DNA from: Bradyrhizobium diazoefficiens
GTDB taxonomy: Bacteria; Pseudomonadota; Alphaproteobacteria; Rhizobiales; Xanthobacteraceae
DNA length: 64,000 nucleotides
Direction: 5' to 3'
Assembly: GCF_016612535.1 (NCBI RefSeq)
Contig: NZ_JAENXS010000001.1
Coordinates: 3,435,501 to 3,499,500 of the forward strand
This document shows positions 36,140 to 47,383 of the stretch, piece after piece. Each line of letters begins with the position of its first letter. Positions within the stretch are counted from its first letter, which is position 1. Made by a program: the position numbers and the translations under genes. A model generated the notes under the pieces. That model did not search any database. It was given only the letters and a program-made list of their open reading frames with translations, and was not told where the DNA came from.

Positions 36140-37327
36140 ATGACCGTTCGCGCAGGCCGGGAGTTTCTGGCCATCCCCGGGCCCACCACAATGCCGGACG
36201 AGGTGCTGCGCGCCATGCACCGGCCCGCAATCGACATCTATTCCGACCAAATGGTCGATTTGAGCGATAGTCTATTACGCGACTTGTCAAAGCTGTTTGC
36301 GACCAAGGGCAGGGTCTACATCTATATCGCCAACGGTCATGGCGCGTGGGAGGCGGTGCTCTCCAACGCGCTCTCGCGCGGCGACAAGGTGCTGGTCCTA
36401 GAGAGCGGCTCTTTCGCGATTGGCTGGGGCAATGCCGCTCGCGCCATGGGCGCCGAGGTCGAGGTGCTCAAAGGCGATTGGTGCCGCGCGGTCCGGCTCC
36501 ATGAGGTTGAGGCGCGGCTGCGCGCCGACAAGAACCACGAGATCAAGGCCATTCTGGTGGCGCAAGTTGACACCGCCTCTAGCGTGGTCAACGACATCGA
36601 AGCGATCGGCAAGGCGATCAAGGCTGCCGATCATCCCGCGCTCTATATGGTCGATACCGTGGCTTCGCTCGGCTGCATGCCGTTCGAGATGGATAAATGG
36701 GGCATCGATGTCGCGATGTCTGGCTCGCAGAAGGGTCTGATGACCCCACCGGGGCTCGCCTTTGTCGCGGTGAACGAGCGTGCGCAAGCCGTGAACAAGA
36801 CCGCCAACATGCGCACGCCGTATTGGAGCTGGGCTGAGCGGGAAGGTATCGAGCATTACCGCCGCTACGCCGGCACCGCGCCGGTGCATCTGTTGTTCGC
36901 GCTGCGTCAGGCCATCGATATGCTGTTCAGTGAGGGCTTGGAGAACGTCATCCGTCGCCATCAGCTGCTAGCGGAAGCGGTGCGTCGTGCGGTAGCTGTG
37001 TGGAGTGAGGGCCAAGTGCTCGGCTTCAACATTAGCGAGGCCTCCGAGCGCTCCAACACGGTTACGGCCGTGGTGGTGGGTAATGGCCATGATCCGATGA
37101 GGCTACAGCATTACTGCAACGAAAAATGCGGCGTGGTGCTTGGGATCGGCATCGGCGACCTGCAAGGCAAAGCGTTCCGCATCGCCCATATGGGCCATAC
37201 CAATGCCCCGATGATTTTGGGAACGCTGGGCGTAGTTGAGGTGGGCCTCAACGCGTTGCAAATCCCGCACGGCGCGGGCGGCACGGAAGCCGCGATAAAA
37301 TATCTCGGTGGAAGTGTGCACCCATAG
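36140..37327 (+). CDS. Alanine/serine-glyoxylate aminotransferase family protein (class V)
   Basis: A complete 395-aa class V aminotransferase. It has an N-terminal FLAIPGPTTMPDEVLRAMHR, VYIYIANGHGAWEAVLSNAL (cofactor phosphate), the VDTVASLGCMPFEMDKWGID stretch with its Asp, and the PLP Lys in MSGSQKGLMTPPGLAF. The family moves an amino group from alanine, serine or aspartate to glyoxylate or pyruvate. ATG 36140 fits family starts. The frame also opens at GTG 36113. It probably forms an operon with the M20 peptidase (66-bp gap), which would release an amino acid for it to transaminate. Confidence 0.92.
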   Translation: MTVRAGREFLAIPGPTTMPDEVLRAMHRPAIDIYSDQMVDLSDSLLRDLSKLFATKGRVYIYIANGHGAWEAVLSNALSRGDKVLVLESGSFAIGWGNAARAMGAEVEVLKGDWCRAVRLHEVEARLRADKNHEIKAILVAQVDTASSVVNDIEAIGKAIKAADHPALYMVDTVASLGCMPFEMDKWGIDVAMSGSQKGLMTPPGLAFVAVNERAQAVNKTANMRTPYWSWAEREGIEHYRRYAGTAPVHLLFALRQAIDMLFSEGLENVIRRHQLLAEAVRRAVAVWSEGQVLGFNISEASERSNTVTAVVVGNGHDPMRLQHYCNEKCGVVLGIGIGDLQGKAFRIAHMGHTNAPMILGTLGVVEVGLNALQIPHGAGGTEAAIKYLGGSVHP

Positions 37328-37561
37328 CACTGGATGTGGCTGCAGGTACAGGCCCAGCACGCGCGCGAGGGCGGCGTCTGCCGCCGGATCTGGGTGAGTG
37401 GCAGGCTATAGACTCGATCGCTGGCGAGGAGCTGGCTCGAACCTCCGCGCCGAACTCCTCATCACTCCGGCTACGTTGAGCGGTGTCAGACAGGCCACCC
37501 CGCGAGACGCCGCCACACAACCGTTCCGCCGGCCAGATCCGCCCCTCCAATCGAAACCTGA

Positions 37562-37590
37562 TTGACATAGTTGGCATACCTAGTATAGGT
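37562..37590 (+). promoter_or_regulatory. SBP2 operon promoter/operator: TTGACATA-N6-ATACC with ACCTA-GTA-TAGGT inverted repeat
   Basis: TTGACATA at 37562-37569 includes a -35 TTGACA. TATAGG at 37584-37589 is a fair -10 with a 16-bp spacer. Overlapping the -10 is the inverted repeat ACCTA-GTA-TAGGT (37578-37590). GGCATACCTAGTATAGGT (37573-37590) matches the reverse complement of the gntR upstream site in 17 of 18 positions. A repressor bound here would block RNA polymerase. Confidence 0.75.
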
Positions 37591-37621
37591 CGTGCGTTTA
37601 ATCAAAACCAAGGGGACGGAA

Positions 37622-38509
37622 ATGAGAGGTTCAGAAATCGCTAGGCGAGCGGTGTTGGTCGGGGGTGCGGCACTCGCGATCTTAAGCGTCGCTGCTCCGG
37701 TCGTCCGTGCACAGTCGATCGCGGATCGTGTACTCAAGGAGGGTAAAGTTACAATCGGCATCCATAATGCCGCGCCCTGGGGGTTTGTCGAAGATGGAAA
37801 AGTCACCGGCGTCGCGCCGGATGTACTCAAGGCGGTTCTTGGACCTCTTGGTGTGAAGGACGTTGACTTTATCGTCGTTGACTGGCCTGCCCTAATTCCT
37901 AGTCTGCTGTCCAGGCGAATAGACGTCATCGCGTCCGGTGTGGCCATTACTCCAGTACGCTGTAAGCAGGTCATTTTCAGCAACCCTGATCTCGCTATCG
38001 GTGATGCGGTGTTGGTGCTGCCGGGCAATCCTCACAATATTCACAGTTATGCCGACGTGGCCAAGGATCCGGCGCTCCGCATCGGCGGTACGCGAGGCAG
38101 TACTAATGTCGAAAACGCCATCAAGGCGGGTATCCCTAAAGACCGCGTTCTTCAGTTCGAGGGCGGGGATGGGCCCGTTGCTGCCTTGTTGGCTGGGCGG
38201 GTCGATGCGATCGCGTGGTCAGTACCAACAGCGATTAACGCGCTTAAAGATCCCAATCTCGAGGGGAAAATGCAGCGCGCGCTTCCGTTCACCGGGATAG
38301 TGGAGAATGGGCGACAATCGACGTTCTACACGGCAATCGAATTTCGGCCCGAAGATGCCAAGTTGCGCGATCTCTATAATGAGAGCCTGGCAAAGCGGAG
38401 AGCCGACGGAACAATAGAAAAAATAGCTTCAAAGTATGGTCTTACAGACGCCGACTTAGCTCCAGAGGGTCTTACGGCCAAAGATCTATGCCTTGACAAC
38501 TACCGGTAA
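37622..38509 (+). CDS. Family 3 solute-binding protein, EhuB-like (SBP2), first gene of a complete ABC operon
   Basis: A 295-aa SBP_bac_3 protein. The signal peptide MRGSEIARRAVLVGGAALAI ends at RAQS. The ligand lobes carry GKVTIGIHNAAPWGFV, ITPVRCKQVIFSNPDLAIGD and NPHNIHSYADVAKDPAL. It ends LTAKDLCLDNYR, nearly the same as SBP1. ATG 37622 is preferred over upstream TTG/GTG because GGGGACGG precedes it. It binds the substrate in the periplasm and delivers it to the two permeases immediately downstream (18-bp gap). Similarity to EhuB suggests an ectoine-like or polar amino-acid ligand, but the exact ligand is not known. Confidence 0.93.
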   Translation: MRGSEIARRAVLVGGAALAILSVAAPVVRAQSIADRVLKEGKVTIGIHNAAPWGFVEDGKVTGVAPDVLKAVLGPLGVKDVDFIVVDWPALIPSLLSRRIDVIASGVAITPVRCKQVIFSNPDLAIGDAVLVLPGNPHNIHSYADVAKDPALRIGGTRGSTNVENAIKAGIPKDRVLQFEGGDGPVAALLAGRVDAIAWSVPTAINALKDPNLEGKMQRALPFTGIVENGRQSTFYTAIEFRPEDAKLRDLYNESLAKRRADGTIEKIASKYGLTDADLAPEGLTAKDLCLDNYR

Positions 38510-38527
38510 GCCGAGCGAGCAGAGTGA

Positions 38528-39184
38528 ATGAGTTTTCTTGATATCATGATGGGTATATACGGGGGATTTGGTGTCACTGCGGCTGTAACGATCCTCGGTC
38601 TACTTTATGCGGTGCCATTCGCTCTGCTCGCTGGTGTGCTTCAGCACTTCTCGACCGGTATTTGCCGCTGGGGCGTTACAGCTGTGATCGAATTCTGGCG
38701 AAGCTCGCCACTGATCGTGCTCGTCTACGCATTTTACTATACGCTACCCGCCTTTGGCATCTATCTCTCCGGCATTGCAGTCGGCGCGATGGTGCTCGGA
38801 CTGAATATTGGAGGATACGGAAGTCAATCCGTCCGTGCGGCGTTGCAATCCCTAAACCGTGGTCAGTGCGAAGCTGGGCTGGCGCTGGGATTGAGTCGCT
38901 TCGATGTACTTCGCCTGATTGAGCTGCCTCAAGCAATTTCTGCAATGATCCCTACTTTCATCAACCAGGTAATCCAATTAATAAAGGGAACATCTCTTGT
39001 ATCTCTGATCGCCCTCACGGACATGACTTTCCGTGCAAGGCAATTGGGTCAGTTATCCTACAACCCAGTTCAAATCTATTCGGCTCTCCTACTGTCTTAC
39101 TTAATCATTTGCTATCCGATCACCATTTTCGGGCGCTATCTTGAGAAATCACATAGAAAGGGGCAGCGCGTCCATGAGCTTTGA
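38528..39184 (+). CDS. Amino-acid-type ABC transporter permease 1 (HisM/EhuC-like)
   Basis: A 218-aa integral membrane protein with about five TM segments. It carries the polar amino-acid permease N-terminal domain (VTAAVTILGLLYAVPFALLA), the EFWRSSPLIVLVYAFYYTLP signature and the EAA loop EAGLALGLSRFDVLRLIELP that contacts the ATPase. It is the second gene of the SBP2 operon. Its last 11 bp overlap the start of permease 2, indicating translational coupling and a heterodimeric channel. Confidence 0.94.
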   Translation: MSFLDIMMGIYGGFGVTAAVTILGLLYAVPFALLAGVLQHFSTGICRWGVTAVIEFWRSSPLIVLVYAFYYTLPAFGIYLSGIAVGAMVLGLNIGGYGSQSVRAALQSLNRGQCEAGLALGLSRFDVLRLIELPQAISAMIPTFINQVIQLIKGTSLVSLIALTDMTFRARQLGQLSYNPVQIYSALLLSYLIICYPITIFGRYLEKSHRKGQRVHEL

Positions 39185-39836
39185 TTTCGTCTTTGCTATG
39201 AGAATCGTGCCGTCGGTCTTGGAGGGCCTTGGCAATACGATTCTCGTGGCGGTTCTCAGCTTCGTTTTCGCTACGGCGCTCGGGTTCTCCTGGGAGATGC
39301 TGCGCCGATCTCATTGGCTTATGCGTCCAGTTACACAGTTCATTATCGACGCAATTCGGTCAACGCCCGTCCTGATTCAAATTTACTTCATGTTCTTCGT
39401 GCTGCCCTATTATGGTGTGACATTTCCTGCGTTGTTCACAGGCGTTCTGGGCCTCAGTCTGTATTTCTCTGGGTATATTTCGGAAGTTTTCAAAGCCGGA
39501 ATCGATGCTATACCGGCGGGGCAGACCGAAGCGTCGCAAAGTCTCGGACTTGGTTGGCGCGACACGGTGATATTTGTGATTGCGCCGCAGATGCTGCGCA
39601 ACATTGCGGCACCCTTGGGGGCCTATGCTATCTCTATTCTGAAGTCCACCCCAATACTTGCAGTTCTTGCTGTTCCGGAAATGCTAGGCAGCGCAATGGA
39701 CGTGGCCTCGGAGACCTATCGTTATGCGGAGCCGGTATTTGTTGCTGGCATTCTGTTCCTCATGATGGCCGTAGTCGCAGTCTCTCTCGTGGGGTATTTC
39801 GAGCGGCTTCTCGGCGTTAGCAGCCCCTCTCACTAG
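39174..39836 (+). CDS. Amino-acid-type ABC transporter permease 2 (HisQ/EhuD-like)
   Basis: A 220-aa permease with the family features [20 protein letters not shown] (first TM), [20 protein letters not shown] and the EAA loop [23 protein letters not shown] 39174 overlaps the end of permease 1. A longer frame from TTG 39141 exists but would extend the overlap without a ribosome-binding site. It forms the transmembrane pore together with permease 1. Confidence 0.94.
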   Translation: MSFDFVFAMRIVPSVLEGLGNTILVAVLSFVFATALGFSWEMLRRSHWLMRPVTQFIIDAIRSTPVLIQIYFMFFVLPYYGVTFPALFTGVLGLSLYFSGYISEVFKAGIDAIPAGQTEASQSLGLGWRDTVIFVIAPQMLRNIAAPLGAYAISILKSTPILAVLAVPEMLGSAMDVASETYRYAEPVFVAGILFLMMAVVAVSLVGYFERLLGVSSPSH

Positions 39837-39867
39837 CAATCACTACGATTTGCTTGCGGATCAAGAA

Positions 39868-40659
39868 ATGGCATTTGAAGCAGCGGAACGAGATATGACC
39901 AATAGACCACTCCATAACGCAGCTAACACGGTTGCCGTGTGCATCGAAGACGTTTCGAAATGGTATGGAACATTTCAGGCTCTACGTGATGTCAGCCTTA
40001 CTGTAGTGGCTGGGGAGCGAATTGTCGTTTGCGGTCCCTCGGGCTCGGGCAAGTCAACGTTGGTTCGGTGCATCAATCAGCTTGAGAAGCATCAGAAAGG
40101 CCGCATCTTGGTAAATGGCACTGAGGTGCGCGCAGGAATGAAAGGGCTAGCGGAAGTGCGCCGTGATGTTGGCATGGTTTTCCAACAGTTCAACCTCTTT
40201 CCGCATTTGAGCGTGATCGACAACTGCACTTTGGCATTGGTTCGCGCGCGAAAAATGGCCCGCAACGCGGCTGAGAAGGTCGCGATGGAGAATCTGGAAC
40301 GAGTTCACATACCCGAACAAGCAAGAAAATATCCCGCTCAATTGTCAGGTGGTCAACAGCAGCGTGTCGCGATCGCTCGCGCACTCTGTATGAAACCGAA
40401 GGTCCTGTTGTTCGACGAACCTACATCGGCACTTGATCCAGAGATGATCAAAGAAGTGCTTGATGTGATAACCGGGCTCGCGAATGAAGGCATGACAATG
40501 ATTTGCGTCACTCACGAGATGGGCTTCGCGCGCGAGGTCGCCGACCGCGTGGTGTTTATGGATGGCGGCGAAATCATCGAACAAGCGGTGCCAGAGCGTT
40601 TTTTTAATCATCCAGAGCATGCCCGCACCAAGAAATTCCTCAGTCAACTGCTACACTAA
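39868..40659 (+). CDS. Amino-acid ABC transporter ATPase (GlnQ/EhuA-like)
   Basis: A 263-aa ATPase (from ATG 39868; ATG 39895 is also possible) with every motif: Walker [11 protein letters not shown]-loop [11 protein letters not shown], signature [15 protein letters not shown], Walker [15 protein letters not shown] and the switch His in [14 protein letters not shown]. It is the last gene of the SBP2 operon and powers uptake. Its final ~70 residues match the stump at 23073-23285, showing that a second copy of this operon once existed near the GntR gene. Confidence 0.95.
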   Translation: MAFEAAERDMTNRPLHNAANTVAVCIEDVSKWYGTFQALRDVSLTVVAGERIVVCGPSGSGKSTLVRCINQLEKHQKGRILVNGTEVRAGMKGLAEVRRDVGMVFQQFNLFPHLSVIDNCTLALVRARKMARNAAEKVAMENLERVHIPEQARKYPAQLSGGQQQRVAIARALCMKPKVLLFDEPTSALDPEMIKEVLDVITGLANEGMTMICVTHEMGFAREVADRVVFMDGGEIIEQAVPERFFNHPEHARTKKFLSQLLH

Positions 40660-41384
40660 GGGATTGTTGTTACGTGGTCATGCCGCTCGGGGCGCGCGCT
40701 TTAACAGCCTTTCACGAGCGATGAGGAGAAATGCAGGCGATTGTAGCAAGCGGGTGCGTTGTCTCTTGGCTCGCAGGCGAACGGCGCTCTGACATCTTCG
40801 TAGAAATGCGCTCCACACGCTCATTGAAGGCGAGCGTCACCAGATGCCTCATGTCGAGCCCTGGATTTCAAGCTTCGCGAGCTGGAAGGTTTCCAGCGCA
40901 AAAATGTCAAAACGGTGTGGGGCGACGGAAGAGGCGATCCATCAAGAGACTTAGCCCCATGGGTTCTCCACGGGAAAGAAATCCGGCGCCGAGCTCACCT
41001 GTGCAACGGATGGATCTTCGGTCCAGCGCCGAGTCGCTGCCGGCGTTCAATTGCATTGGATGCCTACGAATACAGAATTGAACGATACGCTTTGCGTTGT
41101 CCCGCCGAAGCAAAAGAGCCAATCTCCTTCGCTTCGACGCAGGTCATCCAGTTCGAGGCCGGCCAACCCATCCGGATGCGTGTGCTGGTCGACACCTTTG
41201 ATCTAGTCGAGCGGGCGCACGGTCGCACAATTCATCTCCCAAACATGATCGCCAGGCTGGACATCCTGAGAGGTTGGGTATACATGGTATGATGAAAGCG
41301 TTGTGGCGTTTCGGCTGCAGAGAAGTCTACGCTGGCTGCGCCCAGTTTCCCTTGATGCGGCTCTCCTCAGTGGAAGGCAAACAC
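40660..41384. other. Degraded region after the ABC operon, containing a MetC-like start relic
   Basis: No intact gene. At 41060 an ATG begins MPTNTELNDTLCVVPPK, matching the start of the MetC-like enzyme (MRKNTHLDETLCVIPPE at 23295), with bases such as ACGCTTTGCGTT shared exactly. The homology fades after about 50 bp. GGTTGGGTATACATGG at 41272-41287 contains a GGTATAC-like operator half and shares GGTTGGGTATA with the region upstream of the dead SBP gene at 12830. Confidence 0.6.
41060..41110 (+). pseudogene. Relic of a MetC-like gene start
   Basis: About 17 codons align with the beginning of the cystathionine beta-lyase-like gene at 23295 (TLCVVPP versus TLCVIPP). The ATPase-then-MetC order is the same in both places, so this is the remnant of the operon's fifth gene. 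Confidence 0.6.
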
Positions 41385-42839
41385 ATGTCAAATGAATCCA
41401 TTAGTTGCGCCGACAAAGTCGAAGAGCCATCTCCCTTCGAACACATACTGTTTCCACGCGCCCCGATCCACGAACCTGCTGGGCAACTCGCGCGCTTTCT
41501 CGTCGAGCTCAAATTTGAAGACCTTCCCACAGACGTCCTGCACACAGCGAAGCTCGTTACTCTCGATACGATTGGCTGCATAGTAGCAGGTACGCGGACC
41601 CCTTTAGGGCGGAAGGTAGTAGCTGCGTATGGCAGCGGAAGCGAAGCGAATGGCTGCTCCATTCCCGGAACTTCGCTGAAGTTTGCACCCTCCGTTGCCG
41701 CTAAGGTAAACGGCTGGCTCTCGGATGTACTCGATTTCGAGGATACTGCCGCTGGTCATCCAAGCGCAACGGTCATACCGGCCGCCTTGGCTATGGCAGA
41801 GCATCTCAACAGCACGCCCAAGCAGTTCCTCCTGGGAGTGGTTGCTGGGTATGAAGCGGGTCTCCGGCTGTATGACGCAACGAGAGCAAGCCCGGAGGCC
41901 TATCGCCGGTTTGCGTCTTATCACGCTTGGCATGGTGTGGCCGCGGGCGCAGCCGCTATGGTTGTATCTGGGGGGTCGGAGGAGCAGTTTCGATCTGCCC
42001 TAGGACATGCCGCCGCCAATACAAACATCCCTCTTTGGTATGTTCAGTATGGTCGGCCTGCGCACGCCCTCAAAGCGAACTACGGTCAGATGGCGCTAGG
42101 TGGCATCGACGCTGCAATCTGCGCTCGTCAGGATATTGTCGGTCCCTTCGCAATGTTGAGCGACCCTGTGAGGGGCTTTGCGGCAATCATCGGATCAGAC
42201 CAATTCGACCCGTCGAAATTGTCTGCGAATCTGGGCGAGACATGGCGTCTACGGGGGACATCATTCAAGGGATACCCGGCCTGCTATTCGTTGCATTCAA
42301 TAATTGATGCCGTATCCAGCACGGTAAAGAACAGCGGCGTTGAACCCGAACAAATCGAAAAGATTTCAGTTCGTTGTTCAGCCAAAGTAGCTGATTGGTT
42401 CTCAGACGATGCTCCAGCAGCTGATCTCGACGGCCAGTTTTCAGTTCAGTACGTCACAGCCATGAGTGTGCTGTCGATAGAGCCTGGGATCGCATGGTAC
42501 GAGCCCTCGACGATGAATGATCAAGCGGTGTCTGCTCTGATGAAGAAAATTAACGTAGAGGTCGATCCGCGCGCCGAGGACGCGTTCTGGAATGGCCTAC
42601 CATATCTGTCCACGGCTTCTTTGTTGGTGAAGGACGGTCGATCCTTCTCCGCGACTGTCGAGTGGCCGACCGGTCACCCAAACAAGCCGCTTAGCGATGC
42701 TGACCTCGAAAGGAAGTTTCTGCGCAATCTGCGCGGAACTTCGCTCGAGAAGCATGGAGCCAAACTCATCGAAGAGACGATGAACATCGATCGGTCGATC
42801 TCATTGAACGGACTTGGCCGCCTGCTGAGTACGGCTTGA
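41385..42839 (+). CDS. MmgE/PrpD family protein
   Basis: A 484-aa MmgE/PrpD protein. It has the N-terminal all-helical domain signature LKFEDLPTDVLHTAKLVTLD, then IGCIVAGTRTPLGRKV, the ILDFEDT-type motif LSDVLDFEDTAAGHPSATVI and GLRLYDATRASPE. The C-terminal alpha/beta domain has FKGYPACYSLHSIIDAV. Relatives include 2-methylcitrate dehydratase, cis-aconitate decarboxylase and, in some clusters, racemase- or isomerase-like members. ATG 41385 is chosen because GGAAGG precedes it. A longer frame from 41274 would cross the degraded upstream DNA. The substrate is not identified. Confidence 0.9.
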   Translation: MSNESISCADKVEEPSPFEHILFPRAPIHEPAGQLARFLVELKFEDLPTDVLHTAKLVTLDTIGCIVAGTRTPLGRKVVAAYGSGSEANGCSIPGTSLKFAPSVAAKVNGWLSDVLDFEDTAAGHPSATVIPAALAMAEHLNSTPKQFLLGVVAGYEAGLRLYDATRASPEAYRRFASYHAWHGVAAGAAAMVVSGGSEEQFRSALGHAAANTNIPLWYVQYGRPAHALKANYGQMALGGIDAAICARQDIVGPFAMLSDPVRGFAAIIGSDQFDPSKLSANLGETWRLRGTSFKGYPACYSLHSIIDAVSSTVKNSGVEPEQIEKISVRCSAKVADWFSDDAPAADLDGQFSVQYVTAMSVLSIEPGIAWYEPSTMNDQAVSALMKKINVEVDPRAEDAFWNGLPYLSTASLLVKDGRSFSATVEWPTGHPNKPLSDADLERKFLRNLRGTSLEKHGAKLIEETMNIDRSISLNGLGRLLSTA

Positions 42840-42920
42840 ATCCAGTGGATGCAGTCTGACGATCGAGGCCCTTAGAATTCCTGGCTAGACGCTGGTGTGC
42901 GACTCGTGAGGATGCGCTTA

Positions 42921-43967
42921 GAGCGTTTCACTTTTTGACTGAAGCATAACCCGCATTGGCGAAGTAGTTTGCGCATTCGCGAGGCTGGATGTCCTGGACG
43001 AGTTGGCCGATGTGGCGCCAAGTGTCCTCGACGGTGCGCTTCTGAGCCTGCCTCATCCAGTGTTTGATCTTGGCGAAGGCCTGTTCGATCGGGTTGAGGT
43101 CGGGCGAGTATGGCGGCAGGTACCAGAGCCTGGCGCCAGCGGCCTGGATCATCTGCCTGACAGCTTTCGACTTGTGGCTTCCGAGATTGTCGAAAACGAC
43201 GATGTCGCCTTCGCGCAGGGTTGGCAGGAGAAGATGCTCGACATAAGCGCGAAAGCATTCACCGTTGATCGGCCCGTCGAAGACGCAGGGTGCCGTGAGT
43301 TGGTCATGGCGGAGCGCGCCGAGGAATGTCAGGGTTCGCCAGTGGCCGTGCGGCGCGAAGCCGCGCAGGCGGGCCCCTTTGGGACCCCAGCCCCGCAACG
43401 GGGCCATGTTGGTCTTGATCCAGGTCTCATCGATGAAGACGAGCCGGCCCGGATCGAGCCCGGCCTGCCAGGATCGCCAACGTTGACGCCTGCGAGAGAT
43501 GTCTGTGCGAGCCTGTTCAAGGGCGAACAGTGTTTTTTTTGAAGCGTAGCCCTTCTCGGCGCAGGAACAGCCAGACCGCGTTGTGCGAGACCTTGACCCC
43601 GCGGGCTGCCAGTTCCGCCTTCAGACCATGTAGCGTCAGGTGCGGCGTCTGAGTGATCCGCTCGACGATGAAGGCGCGGTGCGGATCGAGCACAGGCTTG
43701 CGGTGGCCGCCCATCTTGCCGGGCACAACCGAGCCGGTCGCCCGCTGCCGCTGTGCCCACTTCACAACCGACGAGACCGCAACGCCGAACCGCTCGGCCA
43801 CGGACCGGCAGCTCTCGCCCGCCAAAACCGACGCCACTACTCGCTCGCGAAGATCCAGGGAAAGAGGTCGGGTCATGCGATGCTGGCCTCCAATCCAGTC
43901 AGCATCTTGAAACACAAATCGCCAAAAGCTGGAATCCCCTCCGATTCAATTAAGCAATGAAACGCTC
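42921..43967 (-). mobile_element. IS630-family insertion sequence with TA target duplication
   Basis: A 1047-bp element. Both ends begin GAGCGTTTCA (42921-42930, and inward from 43967), each flanked by TA (42919-42920 and 43968-43969), the expected IS630/Tc1 target. It contains one transposase gene in two frames. Confidence 0.92.
42928..43876 (-). CDS. IS630-family transposase made by -1 frameshifting at an A8 run
   Basis: The first frame starts at ATG 43876 (MTRPLSLDLRERVVASVLAG), has a helix-turn-helix (CRSVAERFGVAVSSVVKWAQ) and stops at 43517 just after a run of eight A (minus strand, at about 43533-43540). Shifting -1 at that run continues as KKTLFALEQARTDIS, then LDPGRLVFIDETWIKTNM (first catalytic Asp), DIVVFDNLGSHKSKAVRQM (second Asp) and [20 protein letters not shown] (catalytic Glu), ending at 42928. 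The slippery run and otherwise perfect halves indicate programmed frameshifting, as known for IS630 elements, rather than decay. Confidence 0.9.
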
Positions 43968-43969
43968 TA

Positions 43970-44532
43970 GGGATCGTTGTCACCGTCAAGTCCAGCGGCG
44001 TGCCCGGGAAGAACCGAAGAGACACGCCACCAGTCTTAGCCCCCGCTCTTCGCTCGCAGTTAACCGCCGGGATCGGCACGGCGCAGCCGCAAATATTGCC
44101 CGTCGAAAAGACGTCGTGCGCGACCAGCCAACATTCGCTATGTGATGTAGTCGTGGATGTTTCGGAAGCGGCCCGCCATTGGCGGCCTGAACGAGACTAC
44201 AGCCCCTAGTCTCGCCGCCCCTAGTCTCGCCGTCCATTGTACGTTTCTCTTTTGGGAAGGACGCACACTGACGCGGCGATCGAGGCTTATACGGCCCAGT
44301 ATCGCTGCATGATCAACACCGCGAAAGGTCGCTACGAATACCGTCTTGACGAGAATGGCACTCGGTAGAACATGCATCCCGCAGAGCAGTCCGCGGCCTT
44401 AAAGAAACTAGCGGTGCGGAGGAAATCGCCGCCCTTTTCGCCATGATGCGGCTCTTGCAGCAGTTAGTAGCAGGCGCTTGGAGAACCCATATCGGCGCGT
44501 GGACCGTCCGCAGCCCTCCAGCGACTCCAACC
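43970..44532. other. No recognisable gene
   Basis: Near 44260-44369 a plus-strand frame reads AIEAYTAQYRCMINTAKGRY, ending NGTR and a stop, and looks like real protein sequence. I cannot place it in a family. Nothing else is supported. Confidence 0.4.
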
Positions 44533-46031
<1,499 letters not shown>

Positions 46032-46131
46032 GGGTCCTCTCCTCAATGAATTGACCGGGCGATGTATGAAGTGCATAAAAACGCGCATCAATGGCCGATT
46101 TTTCGGCTCCGTTGTGCAGAAAGCGTAGTCG

Positions 46132-47155
46132 ATGGATTGGGAGCGGGTTCGAATATTCTTGGAAGTCGCGCGCGCCGGTCAGATTCTTAGTGCTTCCAAG
46201 AATCTTCGATTGAATCATGCCACCGTGGCTCGACAACTGACGGCGTTGGAGCGCGGGCTGAACGTCGAGTTGCTTGAACGGCATACGTCAGGCTGCATGC
46301 TCACAGCGGCAGGCGAGGCATTGGTTGCCGCGGCCGAGCGCGCGGAGAGCGAATTTCTGAAGGTCGGATCAAACATTGGGGGAACGACCGAAGCAATCAC
46401 CGGCACGGTGCGAGTAGGTGCGCCAGACGGACTTGGCAACTACTTCTTGGCCGATCGTCTCGGCTCGCTGGCGGCCAAGCACCCGGACCTTGTTATTCAA
46501 CTTGTGCCGCTACCACGGACTTTCTCGTTGTCGCGACGGGAAGCTGATATTGCGATCACGCTGGAACGGCCTAAGCAGCGACGTCTGATCCTGTCAAAGC
46601 TGACCAACTACACCCTCAGCGTCTACGCGGCGGAGAGCTACCTTGCACGCGAAGGATCTGTTAGTAGCCAGGCCGATCTAGCAGGCCGACTATTCGTCAC
46701 GCAAGTGGAGGATTTCGTCTATAGCCGAGCTTTGGACTACGCGTCGGTTCTCGGTCGGCTGATGGCTCCGCCGTTACGAATGTGGAAGCGTCGTCGCACA
46801 GATGGAAGCCGTTCGAAGTGGGCGCGGCATCGGGATCCTGCACGACTACGCTGCCCAACGCTATCCGGAATTGACTCGGTTGCTTCCTGAAGTGCGGTTC
46901 GTTCGAAATTACTGGCTGACTTCACATCCCGACATGCACGAGACTCGGCGAGTTCAGGAGGTTCATCGCTTTATCGCCGCCTCAGTGAAGACGGCTAGGT
47001 CGTGCTTCGAGGCGGCCTGCGAATCGAGCCGGACTACCGACCAGAAGCTGGAAGAAATACGCCTAACCGATCGTCCATCGATCAATCGAATATGTGACTC
47101 CTGTCCCGTCGGTCGGCTCGGTCTGACCAGCAACTTCTGGTCAGGGTATCTCTAG
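46132..47155 (+). pseudogene. LysR-type transcriptional regulator with one frameshift
   Basis: Begins [20 protein letters not shown] with a classical LysR helix-turn-helix ([20 protein letters not shown]) and an effector domain ([40 protein letters not shown]). Near 46765-46775 the frame shifts, and the other frame continues [20 protein letters not shown], then [19 protein letters not shown]. It is divergent from mmsA and is its likely regulator. The single break leaves open either recent decay or a base-calling error. Confidence 0.88.
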
Positions 47156-47364
47156 AACAGTAAAGTCCGCCTTTTCGAACTCGGATTGTCCACCTACTCT
47201 GGGCCACGGAAGCCTTGTAGTCCCAACGACCTGCGCCGTGTTGTCAACCGCCACAAGTGACACGCGATTGTCGCGCGCCAGATGAGCAGCGTTCGAAGTA
47301 CGCCAACGCAACTATAATGCAGCCCCTCTGATCGGGAGAGCGCCTCCAACCGGTGAAACCAGGC

Positions 47365-47383
47365 TTGACATACTGGATATACC
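47365..47383 (+). promoter_or_regulatory. SBP3 promoter/operator: TTGACATA-N6-ATACC
   Basis: TTGACATA (47365-47372), six bases, then ATACC (47379-47383): the same spacing as at SBP1 and SBP2. The right half of the palindrome (TAGT..) is not conserved here, so binding may be weaker. Confidence 0.6.

Noticed and set aside
42928..43876. Calling the IS630 transposase a pseudogene
   Set aside because: The only break is a -1 shift at an A8 run, a known programmed frameshift layout, and ends and target duplication are perfect.
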